From Symbiodinium natans (taxonomy: Eukaryota; Sar; Dinophyceae; Suessiales; Symbiodiniaceae), in the NCBI GenBank assembly GCA_905221605.1, contig CAJNDS010002001.1, positions 611,001 through 675,000 of the forward strand: a stretch of 64,000 nt of DNA. Direction: 5' to 3'. This document shows positions 49,855-60,005 of this stretch, one piece after another (position 1 is the stretch's first letter; each line of letters starts with the position of its first letter). Below the pieces are notes generated by a model. It worked only from the letters and a program-made list of their open reading frames with translations. It was not told the DNA's origin and made no database searches. Made by a program: the position numbers and the translations under genes.

Positions 49855-49986
49855 TTGGGGTGAACCCTAGGGGCCCCGAGACTTTCCAGCAGCCCAGCTT
49901 CGTCACGAGGCCGAATCCGGGACCCCCGCCACGCAGGGCCTCTTGGAGGGTTTAGGATTTAGGGTTTATAGGTTTACTGGGCTGCA

Positions 49987-50088
49987 CTCAGAAGGGTAGC
50001 TATAAATTAAATTTTTAGCTGCCATATTCAGAAACCCAATAAACCCCAAAAGGCTAAGGATCTAAAGTTACAGTAAAGCACCACAAAG
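49987..50088. mobile_element. family H 102-bp element, copy 3
   Basis: CTCAGAAGGGTAGC to GCACCACAAAG. On the minus strand it directly follows an open stretch (next feature), as an intron would. Confidence 0.85.
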
Positions 50089-50154
50089 TTGTAGGTCTGT
50101 GAGAAGGGGTGCGGCGTACGCCTCGAAAGCTTCGTGAACTCCGTGGAGGGCCAT
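50089..50154 (-). CDS. possible exon abutting family H copy 3
   Basis: After CCTAG| the minus strand reads MALHGVHEAFEAYAAPLL, then TDLQ, up to the H element. Looks like protein; the exact donor and the partner exon were not found. Confidence 0.4.
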
Positions 50155-51469
50155 CTAGGCTCAATCTTGTTCCCCTATATAACCCATATATCTATATACA
50201 CACCTCATATAGTCCCTTTTTACCTAGGTAGCCCCTAAACCCCACCCCGTCTCAGGTGGCAAACAAAAACCCAACCTACTCGATTCACTTGCCTGGTTCC
50301 CCAAATGACTTCCTCCTTCAAGGGGGTTAAGGGGCTTCCTTCACGGGGTAACCCAGGGTTCGGGAAAAAGTGGCCTACTCCAGTAGCAATGATGCACGGA
50401 TCTTGATGGCGGAAATGACCCCTACGTTTTCTCCAGGCTTTTGGGGCTTCTCAAACTTCCGTTCTGGACACATCAGATTCTGGGCTGCTTGCCATAGGGG
50501 TTTGGAGTCTGTTCCCGAGAAGGAATGGCGTCCAGCCAAAATCCTGTATCGTACAAACCCCCATATAAACCCTCAACCCTAGACCCTATAAACCCTGAAA
50601 CCACACACTCTTACGAGAACGTAGATAACCAACTTACGTGTAGTACGGTGCCTCAATTATTGGAATAGGTTTGTGTTTTTTTGTTTGGGGGGGGGCTATG
50701 ATGGTACAAGTATGAAGGGACGACATGGGGAATACGATTCGCTACTTCTATAACGACATAGTTGCTGGGAGTTCCTGGGCCCAAAGCACGTTCATGTTTT
50801 CGAAGGCCGGAGCATGAACAAGATAAGGGTTTGGGGTTTAGGGTTTAGGGTTCAGGGTTGAGGGCTTAGGGCAAAACGTGCAGCAACTTTCCTGCGGTTA
50901 AAAATCAAAGGGCACCAGATGAAGCGCCAAGTTCGCCCGAAAACCTAAACCCTAAACCCTAAACCCTAAACCTCTAAACCCGAAACCGGAAACCCGAAAC
51001 CCTAAACCCTAAACCCTTCCGAAGGGGTTCTTCCCTGAAGGGCAAGAAGTCCGGGAGCCTTGAAGAGGTCGGCGTACTGATTGCAAGCGCTGGCAGTGAC
51101 CACCTTGACACCCTCTGCCCTGAACCCTTTACGGTTACAACCTTGGGCGTGGGGTTTAGGGTTTAGGGTTTACTGTAGGGTTTGGGGTTACTGGGTTTAG
51201 GGTGTAGGGTTCAGGGTTGCAGGGTTTCGGGTTGTAGGGATATAGGCTTTAGGTTGAGGGTTGCAGGTTTAGGCTTGGGTTAGGGTTCTAGGGCTTCGGG
51301 TTGTAAGGCAAAAGGATGTTATAATTTTCTACAACCTGCAAAATACATGTCCCTTGAACCCTTAAATTAACCCCAAACCTCAAGCCCTGACACTGTCTGA
51401 GTCTGACCTGGCGGAATCACAACTTTGCGCCCGTTTGAACCCCTACTTGTGGGTCTCTAAACCCCAAAC

Positions 51470-51565
51470 CCCAAACCCCAAACCCCAAACCCTAAACCCT
51501 AAACCCTAAACCCTAAACCCTAAACCCTAAACCCTAAACCCTAAACCCTAAACCCTAAACCCTAT
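51470..51565. repeat. CCCCAAA then CCCTAAA array
   Basis: Four CCCCAAA units lead into about ten CCCTAAA units. Confidence 0.95.
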
Positions 51566-52162
51566 CCGGGAACCAGAGCAGAGATGGGTTCATATACTCG
51601 AATAGGGGTCAAGCGTTTAAGGGTATGGGGTTTAGGGTTTTAGTAGGGCCCTAAACCCTAAGCCCTAAGCCCTAAGCCCTAAACCCTAAACCCTAAAGGG
51701 CTTAGGGGCTTCGGATGTATACTTATCGGGCAGTTGCATGAAGTGGTAGTGGTGGAAGTGGTGGTCACGGTTGTGACGGCATAGGGTTTGCCATAAGCTC
51801 CATAAAGCCCCAAGCCCTAAACACTACACCACAACAAAAAACCAAACTGCCCAAACACTGAACCGCCCGTAACAAAGCCCAGCCACAAAGCCCTCGAGAA
51901 ACCAAAGACGCATGCTCAAGTATAACCCTAGGGTCTACAGGGTTAAAACCTTCATCAGTCCCCTAAACCCTAAACCCTAAACCCTAAACCCTAAACCCTA
52001 AACCCTAAACCCTAAACCCTAAACCAATACGCAAGGCCAGTTCTAGCCGCTAGCCATTCTAGTCCAACTCGCTGCCTCCCCGCTGGCCAGGACGACTTCT
52101 GCCTTTCGCGGGGCACCCTAAACCCGAAACCCTGAGGGTATAGGGTTCCGGGCTTAGGCACC

Positions 52163-52315
52163 CTAAACCCTAAACCCTAAACCCTAAACCCTAAACCCTA
52201 CACCCTACACCCTACACCCTACACCCTACACCCTACACCCTACACCCTACACCCTAAACCCTAAACCCTAAACCCTAAACCCTAAACCCTAAACCCTAAA
52301 CCCTAAACCCTACCC
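52163..52315. repeat. CCCTAAA array with an internal block of CCCTACA
   Basis: Eight consecutive CCCTACA units sit inside canonical CCCTAAA units, a clean example of a variant amplified in place. Confidence 0.96.
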
Positions 52316-52779
52316 CCAAGGGGTTCAGGGCGTAGGGTGCAGGGCTTCGGGACCATGAATCCCTAAATCTTGGCTCCAAATCGTCGCATGACTCATAGTA
52401 ACCATATTCTAATTAGGGTACACTTCTGTTGGTTGGTTACTTTAGAAGGGAACCCAGAACCAAGAAAAAGGCAAAAGGTAGCAATGGGGTACCAAGGTGA
52501 TCACTTCTGTTGGAAGGGGAGAGGGGGGCCAGTGTTAGGGAGAAGGGACTTGCAGGAAGGGGGGGTTGGGGTAGAGGGTTTCGGGTTGGGCGTGCCATCT
52601 TATGGTCGCTTACCCAAAGTTGGACCTTGAAACACAAGCTCGTGATCCGCTTCTTCTTAACTACTGGTGCCTGTTGCCGCGGCACCAAAGAATGACTACG
52701 GAAGAGGTTATGCAAACAAACGCTTTGCGACTCGCAACCACGAGCCTGACAACATACTTGCTCCAGTCTCTGGAATGTT

Positions 52780-52904
52780 GGATACTTTATAAAGGAACCC
52801 AGATCCCTAAACCCTAAACCCTAAACCCTAAACCCTAAACCCTAAACCCTAAACCCTAAACCCTAAACCCTAAAAATGGTAAAGTGTACCACTGGGCTAC
52901 CAAG
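52780..52904. mobile_element. family A element containing a telomere-like array
   Basis: TACTTTATAAAGGAACCC, then about ten CCCTAAA units, then GTACCACTGGGCTACCAAG. The array occupies the place of the element's middle. Confidence 0.65.
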
Positions 52905-53109
52905 ATGCAGCATTTCTACGGCTAATATTCGGAGTAGAAAACCTTTCGAGGATGAAGGCTCAAGGTACATTTTGTGTGACCCTATTTCATGGGCTTGAGG
53001 ACGTCGGGGGAAAATTTTCGGGGTCTTGGTGAGCGAGGTCGACGGGTTGAGGACTTTCAGAGCAGGCCGCAGGCGCGACTGATCCCCTGCCCTAATATTC
53101 TTGGCTGCA

Positions 53110-53211
53110 CTTAGGAGGGTAGCTATAAATTAAATTTTTAGCTGCCTTGTTAAGAAACCCAATAAGCCCAAAAAGGCTAAAGATCTAAAGTTACAGTAAA
53201 GCACCACAAAG
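53110..53211. mobile_element. family H 102-bp element, copy 4
   Basis: CTTAGGAGGGTAGCTATAAA to GCACCACAAAG; followed at once by a C-rich tract, no exon seen. Confidence 0.85.
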
Positions 53212-54425
53212 TATTGATCCCCCCCCACCCCTCAATTAAATATCCTCCCCCCCCCCCCCCCCCCCCCCCTCCCATATACTCTAAGATAACTAGACTGGGA
53301 GTCTGTACTCAGAATTGGGGGGGGGGGGGGGGGTGGTGGGGTTGCACATTAGGGGGAGGGGATTAGGGCGTAGAGGAATGACTGTCTTTCTGAGTGCTAA
53401 GGCGTGTGAGGGTAAGTTCCAAGCGCTTGGGGTTTTTCCGGGGCTCCGATGTCTATAATTCCTTCTTGTGACAGTGTAAGGATTCTAGTATACTTCGCCA
53501 AAAAGGTACACCACAGGAGCCTGTTTAACCCTAAACCCTGAACCCTACACCCCAAACCCTAAACCCCAAGCTTCGTTCGCCAGGCCTCCAACAAGTTCGA
53601 TGCACCCGAGCCTGATGGGCAAAAACGTTCAATCAAACCGATTAAGATGATATCGCGCTATTCTAAGTTCCCCCCCAAGCCTTCAAGTAGGGGTCTATAT
53701 GCTTGGGGGTTTAGGATTTGGGGCTTACTGCTTCGGATTATGTTTTGTTTCTTGGGGATTCATTCAGCCTCAAACGGGTGAAGGTATCTGGTGGCACAGG
53801 CTGCGTGATAAGTACCCTACATCGGATTGGCCCAGTTTCTAACATGCTGCAAGCGACAGGTTTCCTGACCTTTAAGTCACCCAAGCAGCCGTAATAGCGG
53901 CTGTAGTAGCCATAGCCACCACCAAGCGTGAATCCAACATGCCCCACCGTCGCGCAATCGCCAGTGACGACAAACCGCTTGTGATCCTGAACTTGGGCAT
54001 TGCCCGAAGGCTCTGAGTATTACAGCAAGGCCATACTATTTAGGGTCTAGAGCTAGTTTGAGCTTAAGGTTAGGTTCGGGGTGCAAGTTTTGCGGGTTCA
54101 GTGTGTAGGGTGCAGGTGATGTATATAAAGAACCCTATATCCTTGAATGCCTACAGCCCATACACCCTGCTGTAGCCCTAAACCCTAAACCCTAAACCCT
54201 AAACCCTAAACCCTAAACCCTAAACCCTACTCCCCAAACCCTAACTCCAATGGCATGTGGGCAGCTCCCTGAGTCATCCCGCTTGGAGCCCTATGGTGCC
54301 CCGAAAAAAGAACTCAGATTTGCAAGGCAAGAGGTTTAGGGCTGTTTAAGGTTCATGTAGGGTTCGGGGTTCAGGGTTCAGGGTTCAGGGTTTAGGGTTT
54401 AGGGTTTAGGGTTTAGGGTTTAGGG

Positions 54426-54545
54426 CTCAGGCTTGTCCTTCATCGCTAGGAGGACCTCCCAAACTTGGACGCCAGCGCCAAAAGTTGCCGCCGGCGCTGT
54501 GATGTCACAGCCATCTGGTTGGTAGGAGTCGTGCCACTGCATGTC
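54426..54545 (-). CDS. unrecognised exon, DMQWHDSYQPDGCD
   Basis: Reads DMQWHDSYQPDGCDITAPAA, then TFGAGVQVWEVLLAMKDKPE. It joins in frame to the exon at 54,681 when the 135-bp family C element is removed. On its other side it runs into a CCCTAAA array. I do not recognise the family. Confidence 0.6.
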
Positions 54546-54680
54546 CTGCTTCATCTAGACCCAGGAGTAGCCTAGGAATAACCCTTTTTGGTTTAACGTG
54601 GATTATAAGGGAGCCCCAACCGAAACCCTAAACCCTAAACCCTAAACCCTAAATAAGGAAATAAGGGCCTACTCCGGGTC
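54546..54680 (-). mobile_element. family C element acting as a GA-AG intron, 13-bp direct repeats
   Basis: GTCCTGCTTCATC occurs at 54,543-54,555 and 54,678-54,690. Removing one copy plus the element joins GGPQGPMKQ to DMQWHDSYQ with a GA donor (GCAG|GACCCG) and an AG acceptor (GCAG|GACATG). The element has inverted-type ends (CCCAGGAGTAGCC and GGCCTACTCCGGG) and an internal run of CCCTAAA. Confidence 0.8.
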
Positions 54681-54737
54681 CTGCTTCATCGGGCCTTGAG
54701 GTCCTCCCATGCCTCCAAATCCCCACAGTTTGGTCGG
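54681..54737 (-). CDS. unrecognised exon, Gly-rich, upstream of the family C intron
   Basis: Reads TKLWGFGGMGGPQGPMKQ up to the intron. The left boundary is unknown; a stop lies just beyond 54,737 in this frame. Confidence 0.5.
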
Positions 54738-54859
54738 TCAGGACCCTTACATATCGAAACCCTTCTAGGATTTAGGGTTTAGGGTTTAGGGTTTAGGGTT
54801 TAGGGTTGAGGGTTAGGTTTAGGGTTCAGGGCTTAGGGCTTCGTACCCCAAAATGTAGC

Positions 54860-54928
54860 CGCTACCGCACGTCCTTCAGGCGGTGGGTCCAGAGCAAGAA
54901 GCCCTTCGACATCGACCTGGTGGACTAA
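54860..54928 (+). CDS. possible C-terminal exon on the plus strand
   Basis: After AAATGTAG| the plus strand reads RYRTSFRRWVQSKKPFDIDL, VD and stop. Biased, protein-like composition; no family or partner exon recognised. Confidence 0.35.
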   Translation, partial: RYRTSFRRWVQSKKPFDIDLVD

Positions 54929-54984
54929 GCCCCTACGACCCCCCTCTATACTAGTTTAGGGTTTTGGGTTTGGGGTTTGGGGTT

Positions 54985-55058
54985 AGGGTTTAGGGTTTAG
55001 GGTTTAGGGTTTAGGGTTTAGGGTTTAGGGTTTAGGGTTTAGGGTTTAGGGTTTAGGG
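54985..55058. repeat. TTTAGGG array
   Basis: About ten perfect heptamers. Confidence 0.95.
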
Positions 55059-55525
55059 CCCCCAGTATTAAGGGTTACTTACGGATACTTAAGCCGAATT
55101 AAGGCTATTTACCGGGGGGGAACCTAGGTAGGGGAACCAGGATAAGTTCAAACCCCAAACCCCGACGACCTGGAACTGAGCCCCATCCACCAACGTGTAC
55201 AAGGCTTAACCGACAACAGAGGGCCTGGTCAGAATTCTAAAATAGTTTGTAGGGTTTAGGACTCTAAAAGGCATCATAATGGCGAATTGTTAGACCAATG
55301 CACAAGACGTTGCGGGTTTATGAATCTTTTACACACTGCGGCTTTAGGGCCTCAAGGCTGATGGCATTCAAATAACAACACGAAGTCCACCTTTGTCACA
55401 AAACTTACATGTTCTAAGCCCGAGCCAAAAACAAGAGCTATGAGAGCCTCTGAAACCACAAGACAACACAATCCTAACCACCCTAGGATGGGTTGGTCGA
55501 GGCTTCGGGAGCAAACTATATTCCC

Positions 55526-55614
55526 CTTGGTAACACAGTAACCATACTATGATAAGGGTACCCCTTTTTTGGCTTGGCATCTGCAAAAGGGAAAAGGGTA
55601 CCACTGGGCTACCA
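55526..55614. mobile_element. family A element, short copy
   Basis: CTTGGTAACACAGTAACC and GGTACCACTGGGCTACCA are inverted ends, with AAGGGTACCCCTTTTTTGGC inside. Confidence 0.7.
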
Positions 55615-55905
55615 TCTCCCATAAGATCCCCAAACGCCTCCGTCTTTGAGGATTTGCCCTACTTTTGAGTAGATCCTGGACAAAGAGTATATACTTTTTG
55701 GGGATACGTAGCTATGATCGGAACCCTGAATCAAAAAAAGTACTAAAGTATAGTACTCCAAAACCCAGTTTAGGGGAAACTCGACGAGGCACCTGCCAAA
55801 CCAGTCGTGCCCAGTGCTCTGCACCACCAGCTGCAAGTTGTACCTCAACCGTTCCCAGGAAACTCACCTGAATTGAACAACTTACAACCTTAAACCGTAG
55901 ACCTT

Positions 55906-55987
55906 GGGATGTTTTTCTTGTTCTCACAGTCCTTGATAGGGATTTCTAAGGACTGTTAGTAACTGTTAGTATAACGGGGAACATCCC
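55906..55987. mobile_element. family B element, copy 2
   Basis: GGGATGTTTTTCTTG ... GTTAGTATAACGGGGAACATCCC; the arms are more diverged than in copy 1. Confidence 0.65.
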
Positions 55988-57374
55988 AATACCAAGAATC
56001 AAACACATCTTCTCAAGAACAGTTCAGGTGCTCCCGTGCGAAGTTTACTGCCTTCACGGCATCTGAACTCGCGCTCTCGCTGCGCAAGAGAGCATACCTG
56101 CACGAGGCCCAGGTACTTGCTAAGTAGGGTTTAGGGTTGAGGGTTTAGGCTTGAGGGTTCACCTCGGGCACCAGATGAGACCCCCAAAATTGGGGTGAGA
56201 TCCCCTCTGTGAGTATAACTCCTCTTGAGGACCCTTAAACTCTGAACCCTAAATACCCAAAACCCCAAACCCTACACCCCTTTAGGGGGGTCATATTGGT
56301 CCCCCTACAATGTCTATGTAGGTCATATCCCGAACCCCTAAACCCTAAACCCTAAAACCTAAGCCCTACACCCTGAACCCTACGCCCTACACCCTAAACT
56401 CTAAACCCTCCCAAGGAAATTAAGGGCTTGGTAGAGCTCCGAGGCACGGCCAGTTCCACGAGCTAAATCTGAGCAACTTATACTTACGACCTAGATGCAA
56501 AGATGTATGGACCAGGCTTAGGCCTTCATAATATACGTTCACCTAAACACTAAATCCTTAAGGTTTTTAGTTTTTAGTTTTTGAGAGCCCGCAGAGCAAA
56601 AGACCTCTCAAGGAGCAAAAAGGGGGTACCATAATCATTATTAAGGGTTTAGGGTTTAGGGTTTAGGGTGTAGGGGGAACATCCCAATTCTAATATCATG
56701 ACTAGACCAGCGCCAATGATTCTGGGTTGTGGACACAAAAAACTCGACAAGCGGCTACCAGTTGCCAGAATGATCCGGAACAGCAAGTACCATGAACCCC
56801 CCCCCAAAAAAAAAAGAGAGAGAGAGAGAGAGAGAAAAAAAAAAAAGTTGAAAACACGAAACCCAGCTTACAACTCCGCCCAGATACATGTCTGGGGTCG
56901 AGTTGAGCACCGTCCAGCCTGCACCACTGTTGGGGTACTATTTCAAAGTGGCCATGCTTGTTCCTCAATGGGTTTAAGTCTAAGTACTCAGAAAAATGGA
57001 AAATGATTCTCAACAATGGCCCAGCAGCCTGGACACTCCGGCGCGCCCATCATCCCGCTATGAAACGCAAGATCAGGTTGCTCGGAGATCCACAAGGGGT
57101 CATTCTGCGCCATGCTGGATGCAAGGATAGCCTAGGTTGACCCTGGCAAACCTGAAGACAAACCCTAGCATCAAAGCCACCCTCAGCCCACCATTAAGCC
57201 GAAATGAAACAAAGAACCTTCATGGACCCAGAAGCACACATTGAAACAAGTATTCCTCAAGGACCCACAGGAGGGCAAAACACATACCATATCCCAAGGT
57301 CCTAACCCTGAACCCTGAACCCTGAACCCTAAACCCTAAACCCTAACCCTAAACCCTAAACCCTAAACCCTACC

Positions 57375-57490
57375 CAGTAGCCTTGCTTGGGGCGAAGAGG
57401 TGCAGGACATCGACGCCCGCGTCACGCAAGGTGGCCCACGGGGCGTTCGTGAAGCAGGGTCCGGAAGAGCATGGGCATCCCCTGGCAGAG
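57375..57490 (-). CDS. possible exon, CFTNAPWATLRDAGVDVLHL
   Basis: One minus frame is open and protein-like between two CCCTAAA arrays. No family recognised. Confidence 0.3.
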
Positions 57491-58008
57491 CCCTAAACCC
57501 TAAACCCTAAACCCTAAACCCTGTAAACCCTAAACCCTAAACCCTAACTAGTCGTTATAGAGCTTACGCCAGGGCTGGGAGAGACAAGGTTAACCCTAAA
57601 CCAGTTTTCCTAGTTACTGAGTACCCTGGGCCAAAAAAGGTAACGTTTCAACTATGCCAGGATGTATAGGGTCACCTACTCGGCTACTAAGAAAATATAT
57701 GGAGGTTCCCTTATAATCAGGACCCCACTAAGGTAGGCCTATTTTCGTGAACCCTAAACCCTAAACCCTAAACCCTAAACCCTAAATCCTAAGCCCTAAG
57801 CCCTAAGCCCTGAACCAGCAACCCTCAAAAACAGGTAGAGGTGTAGCTGCGCACTGAAGCTTCAGGGTTTAGGGTTTAGGGTTTAGGGTTTAGGGGTTGC
57901 CTGTGAAGCACCGGAGGGTGCTCTCCGGGATTCTGGCCAAAGAGAAGAGCAAAGAGCCATGGCATTGCGACAAGGCAAACCCTAAGGGCCCATGTACCTA
58001 GATTGGGG

Positions 58009-58090
58009 TTTAGGGTTTAGGGTTTAGGGTTTAGGGTTTAGGGTTTAGGGTTTAGGGTTTAGGGTTTAGGGTTTAGGGTTTAGGGTTAAG
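58009..58090. repeat. TTTAGGG array flanked by CCATGTACCTA direct repeats
   Basis: About 11 heptamers. CCATGTACCTA occurs at both sides (left near 57,991, right at 58,101). The right copy is the end of a family E element, so the array lies at the element's boundary with part of its end duplicated. Confidence 0.88.
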
Positions 58091-58095
58091 GGTTA

Positions 58096-58193
58096 GGGGT
58101 CCATGTACCTAAGTAGGGAATACGTGTTCCTTAAAGTACCTCCTTGACAGGGACTTTGGCGCCCAAGTATATAATAATGAGGTACATGGACCC
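58096..58193. mobile_element. family E short inverted-repeat element, copy 3
   Basis: GGGGTCCATGTACCTAAGTAG at the left and GAGGTACATGGACCCT at the right. Same internal blocks as copies 1 and 2. Confidence 0.78.
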
Positions 58194-58964
58194 TCGGGCA
58201 ACGTTCCTAACGAGCCCGTGGCTGAGGGTTCTCGGCTTTGGGAAAGATGAAGGCACTCCCAAACGTCGGAAGCTCCATTCTTAAGCCCTCCTGAGACTAC
58301 AAACCTTGCGTGACACACCTGCTTCTGATTCTAGGGTTTAGGGTTGTTGGGGTTTAGAGGTTAAACCATAAACCGGGAGGCAAGTCGTTTCCACACGAGG
58401 CGGGTGCTTCATCTCCCCCACCTAACCGGCTCTTCCTGGGTTTAGGGTTGAGGGTTTAGGGTTGAGGGTGAAGGGTTGCTAATAGGGGGGTACTAAGGAC
58501 TGTTAGTATCAGGGGGAACGTCCCAGGGTTTAGGGGCCCTAAACTGAACCCTAAACCGTATACCCTATGCCCTATACCCTAAACCCTATCTAGCATCTAC
58601 TTGTGCCTTAAAGTGGTGGGGTTTGCGGGTTTATTTCGTACGGGGCTTCATGGGACTTCTAGTGTATGAGGTTTATCGAGTCTTAGGGTCAGAGTGTAGA
58701 GCGTTGCGTACTTTCCTGATTCCTTCAGGCTTCGGCAGTCAGAATTCTGAATGGAGACGGACTCTCGCAGCGAGGATCGAAGACAGCCGCTTCTCCGATT
58801 GGATGAAGCCGCCGTCCCAGGAAGGGAGAAGACCCGGACAAACTCCCGAAAGCTTCCGTGGCGGCTCAGGTCTAAACCCTAAACCCTAAACTCTTAACCC
58901 TAAACCCTAAACCCTAAACTCAACCCTAAACCCTTATAAACCTCCAGCAGCAAACTGCGCCTCC

Positions 58965-59078
58965 TCAACTCGACTGTGCTGAGATGCCTGAATTACCACC
59001 AGACTCATGGGCCTCAAGCAGCAAATGCAGGGCCTCGAACTGCCAATTGTGCACCTTCGTAGTCCGGTAGCCATTCGG
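58965..59078 (-). CDS. possible ankyrin-like terminal exon
   Basis: The minus strand reads YRTTKVHNWQFEALHLLLEA and HESGG, to a stop at 58,965-58,967. EALHLLLEA looks like the second helix of an ankyrin repeat. It could be a downstream exon of the ankyrin gene at 59.4-60.3 kb. Confidence 0.4.
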   Translation of the reverse strand, partial: PNGYRTTKVHNWQFEALHLLLEAHESGGNSGISAQSS

Positions 59079-59136
59079 GTTTAGGGTTTAGGGTTTAGGG
59101 TTTAGGGTTTGGGGTTTAGGGTTTAGGGTTTAGGGA

Positions 59137-59387
59137 GCCCAGTGGTCAGAATTGAATAAGGGTGACCTTCTTTTGGGTTGGTTATTGGGATGTTCCACCC
59201 TTACATGTACTAACGGCCCTTCGTAGGGATTACAAGAAGGGGTTATAATCCTCTTGAGGACTGCTAGCATAAGGGGAACATCCCAATTGGTTACTTTATA
59301 AGGGAGCCCTAAACCCTAAACCCTAAACCCTAAACCCTAAACCCTAAACACCAAAAAAGGGTAAAAGGGTACCAGTGGGCTACAAAG
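59137..59387. mobile_element. family A element interrupted by family B and by a CCCTAAA array
   Basis: Left end AGCCCAGTGGTCAGAATTG, right end GGTACCAGTGGGCTACAAAG. A family B copy sits at 59,187-59,284, and TTGGTTA occurs on both sides of it (59,178-59,184 and 59,287-59,293). A CCCTAAA block follows at 59,307-59,347. Confidence 0.78.
59187..59284. mobile_element. family B element nested in family A, copy 3
   Basis: GGGATGTTCCACCCTTACATG ... GCATAAGGGGAACATCCC, with a 7-bp target duplication TTGGTTA. Confidence 0.8.
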
Positions 59388-59442
59388 GCTCTAGCAGAGC
59401 CCTCCACTCCACCTTCTCGACCAAATCGATGTGAGCTCCAGC
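59380..59442 (-). CDS. ankyrin gene 2, exon 4 (to stop)
   Basis: Joined at GAG|GCTGGAGCT it reads AGAHIDLVEKVEWRALLEPL and stop. The first eight residues fit the ankyrin consensus; the rest has drifted. The stop TAG lies in the end of the family A element, so the present C-terminus may be created by that insertion, or the element may be spliced out. Confidence 0.6.
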   Translation of the reverse strand, partial: AGAHIDLVEKVEWRALLEPL

Positions 59443-59558
59443 CTCTTTGCGGCGTTGTAAGCAGTATGTAGTTTTTAGGGTTTAGGGTTTAGGGCTTAGG
59501 GTTTAGGGTTTAGGGTTGAGGGTTTAGGGTTTAGGGCTTAGGGTTTAGGGGCTCCGGC
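59443..59558 (-). repeat. telomere-like array intron of ankyrin gene 2 (third intron)
   Basis: GC donor (GAG|GCCGGAGC) and AG acceptor (AAAGAG|GCTGGAGC). The repeat GAGGC(C/T)GGAGC stands at both ends. The inside is TTTAGGG-type units (plus strand) with extra unique DNA. Confidence 0.75.
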
Positions 59559-59657
59559 CTCAAGCAAGAGCCGCACGACCTCCGCGTGGCCATTTTCGGC
59601 TGCCGCCATCAGGGCCGTGTAGCCGTCGGTGTCGGCCAAGTCGATGTGAGCCCCGGC
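59559..59657 (-). CDS. ankyrin gene 2, exon 3 (one ankyrin repeat)
   Basis: Exactly 33 codons, one ankyrin repeat: AGAHIDLADTDGYTALMAAA, then ENGHAEVVRLLLE. It is bounded on both sides by telomere-array introns placed at the same point of the repeat. Confidence 0.88.
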
Positions 59658-59730
59658 CTCCATAGGGTTTAGGGTTTAGGGTTTAGGGTTTAGGGTTTAG
59701 GGTTTAGGGTTTAGGGTTTAGGGCCCCGGC
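59658..59730 (-). repeat. telomere-array intron with 12-bp direct repeats (ankyrin gene 2, second intron)
   Basis: A 73-bp GC-AG intron made of about eight TTTAGGG units (plus strand). GCCCCGGCCTCC stands at both ends on the plus strand (59,651-59,662 region and 59,723-59,734 region). Removing it restores LLLE-AGAHIDL. Confidence 0.88.
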
Positions 59731-59847
59731 CTCCAGCAACAAAGCCACGAGCTCCACGTGGCCGCTTTCAGAGGCCATCATCAGAGCTGTCACGCCATCT
59801 CTGTCGGCCGCGTCGGGGTCATAGGGATGTTGCAGCATGGACTCAAC
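59731..59847 (-). CDS. ankyrin gene 2, exon 2
   Basis: Thirty-nine codons after the acceptor TGCCAG|: VESMLQHPYDPDAADRDGVT, then ALMMASESGHVELVALLLE. The length and start match the 117-bp exon at 63,730 of gene 1, so the two genes are paralogues. Confidence 0.9.
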
Positions 59848-60005
59848 CTGGCAGGGGGCGCTCAATTCAAAAACTCTCATAGCCCGACAAGTCCCGAAAA
59901 TCTTGAAAGTCTATCACCTGCTGTGCCCGACGGGCCGTGGGCAAGTAAGCCCGTGCCCAGCGGATTGACCCGTCTAATCAGCAGAACTTACCAGAAAATA
60001 CCGAC

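Larger units (their letters stand above)
50155..54419. other. repeat-rich region without recognised genes
   Basis: CCCTAAA arrays at 51,470-51,565, 51,960-52,025, 52,163-52,315 (with CCCTACA units), 52,806-52,876 and 54,177-54,232; family A copies near 52.4 and 52.8 kb; family H copy 4; C and G homopolymer tracts at 53,221-53,335. Open frames at 52.4-52.8 kb cover family A elements and are not credible. Confidence 0.55.
54929..58964. other. region of arrays and small elements, few candidate exons
   Basis: Family A copy 55,526-55,614; family B copy 55,906-55,987; an AAAAGAGAGAG tract near 56,804-56,846; arrays at 57,300-57,372, 57,490-57,550, 58,009-58,090. Open stretches at 56,958-57,138 (plus), 57,375-57,490 (minus, AGVDVLHLFAPSKATG) and 58,731-58,872 (plus, between CCTTCAG| and CAG|GTCTAAACCC) are unassigned. 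Confidence 0.5.

Noticed and set aside
56698-57016. Plus and minus frames of about 100 codons
   Set aside because: Both run through an A/AG homopolymer tract and neither shows a domain; kept only as an unassigned mention in the region entry.
59060-59080. Spliced-leader relic (GGTAGCCATTCGGG resembles the dinoflagellate leader)
   Set aside because: Only about nine bases match, and the segment is within an open stretch on the other strand.
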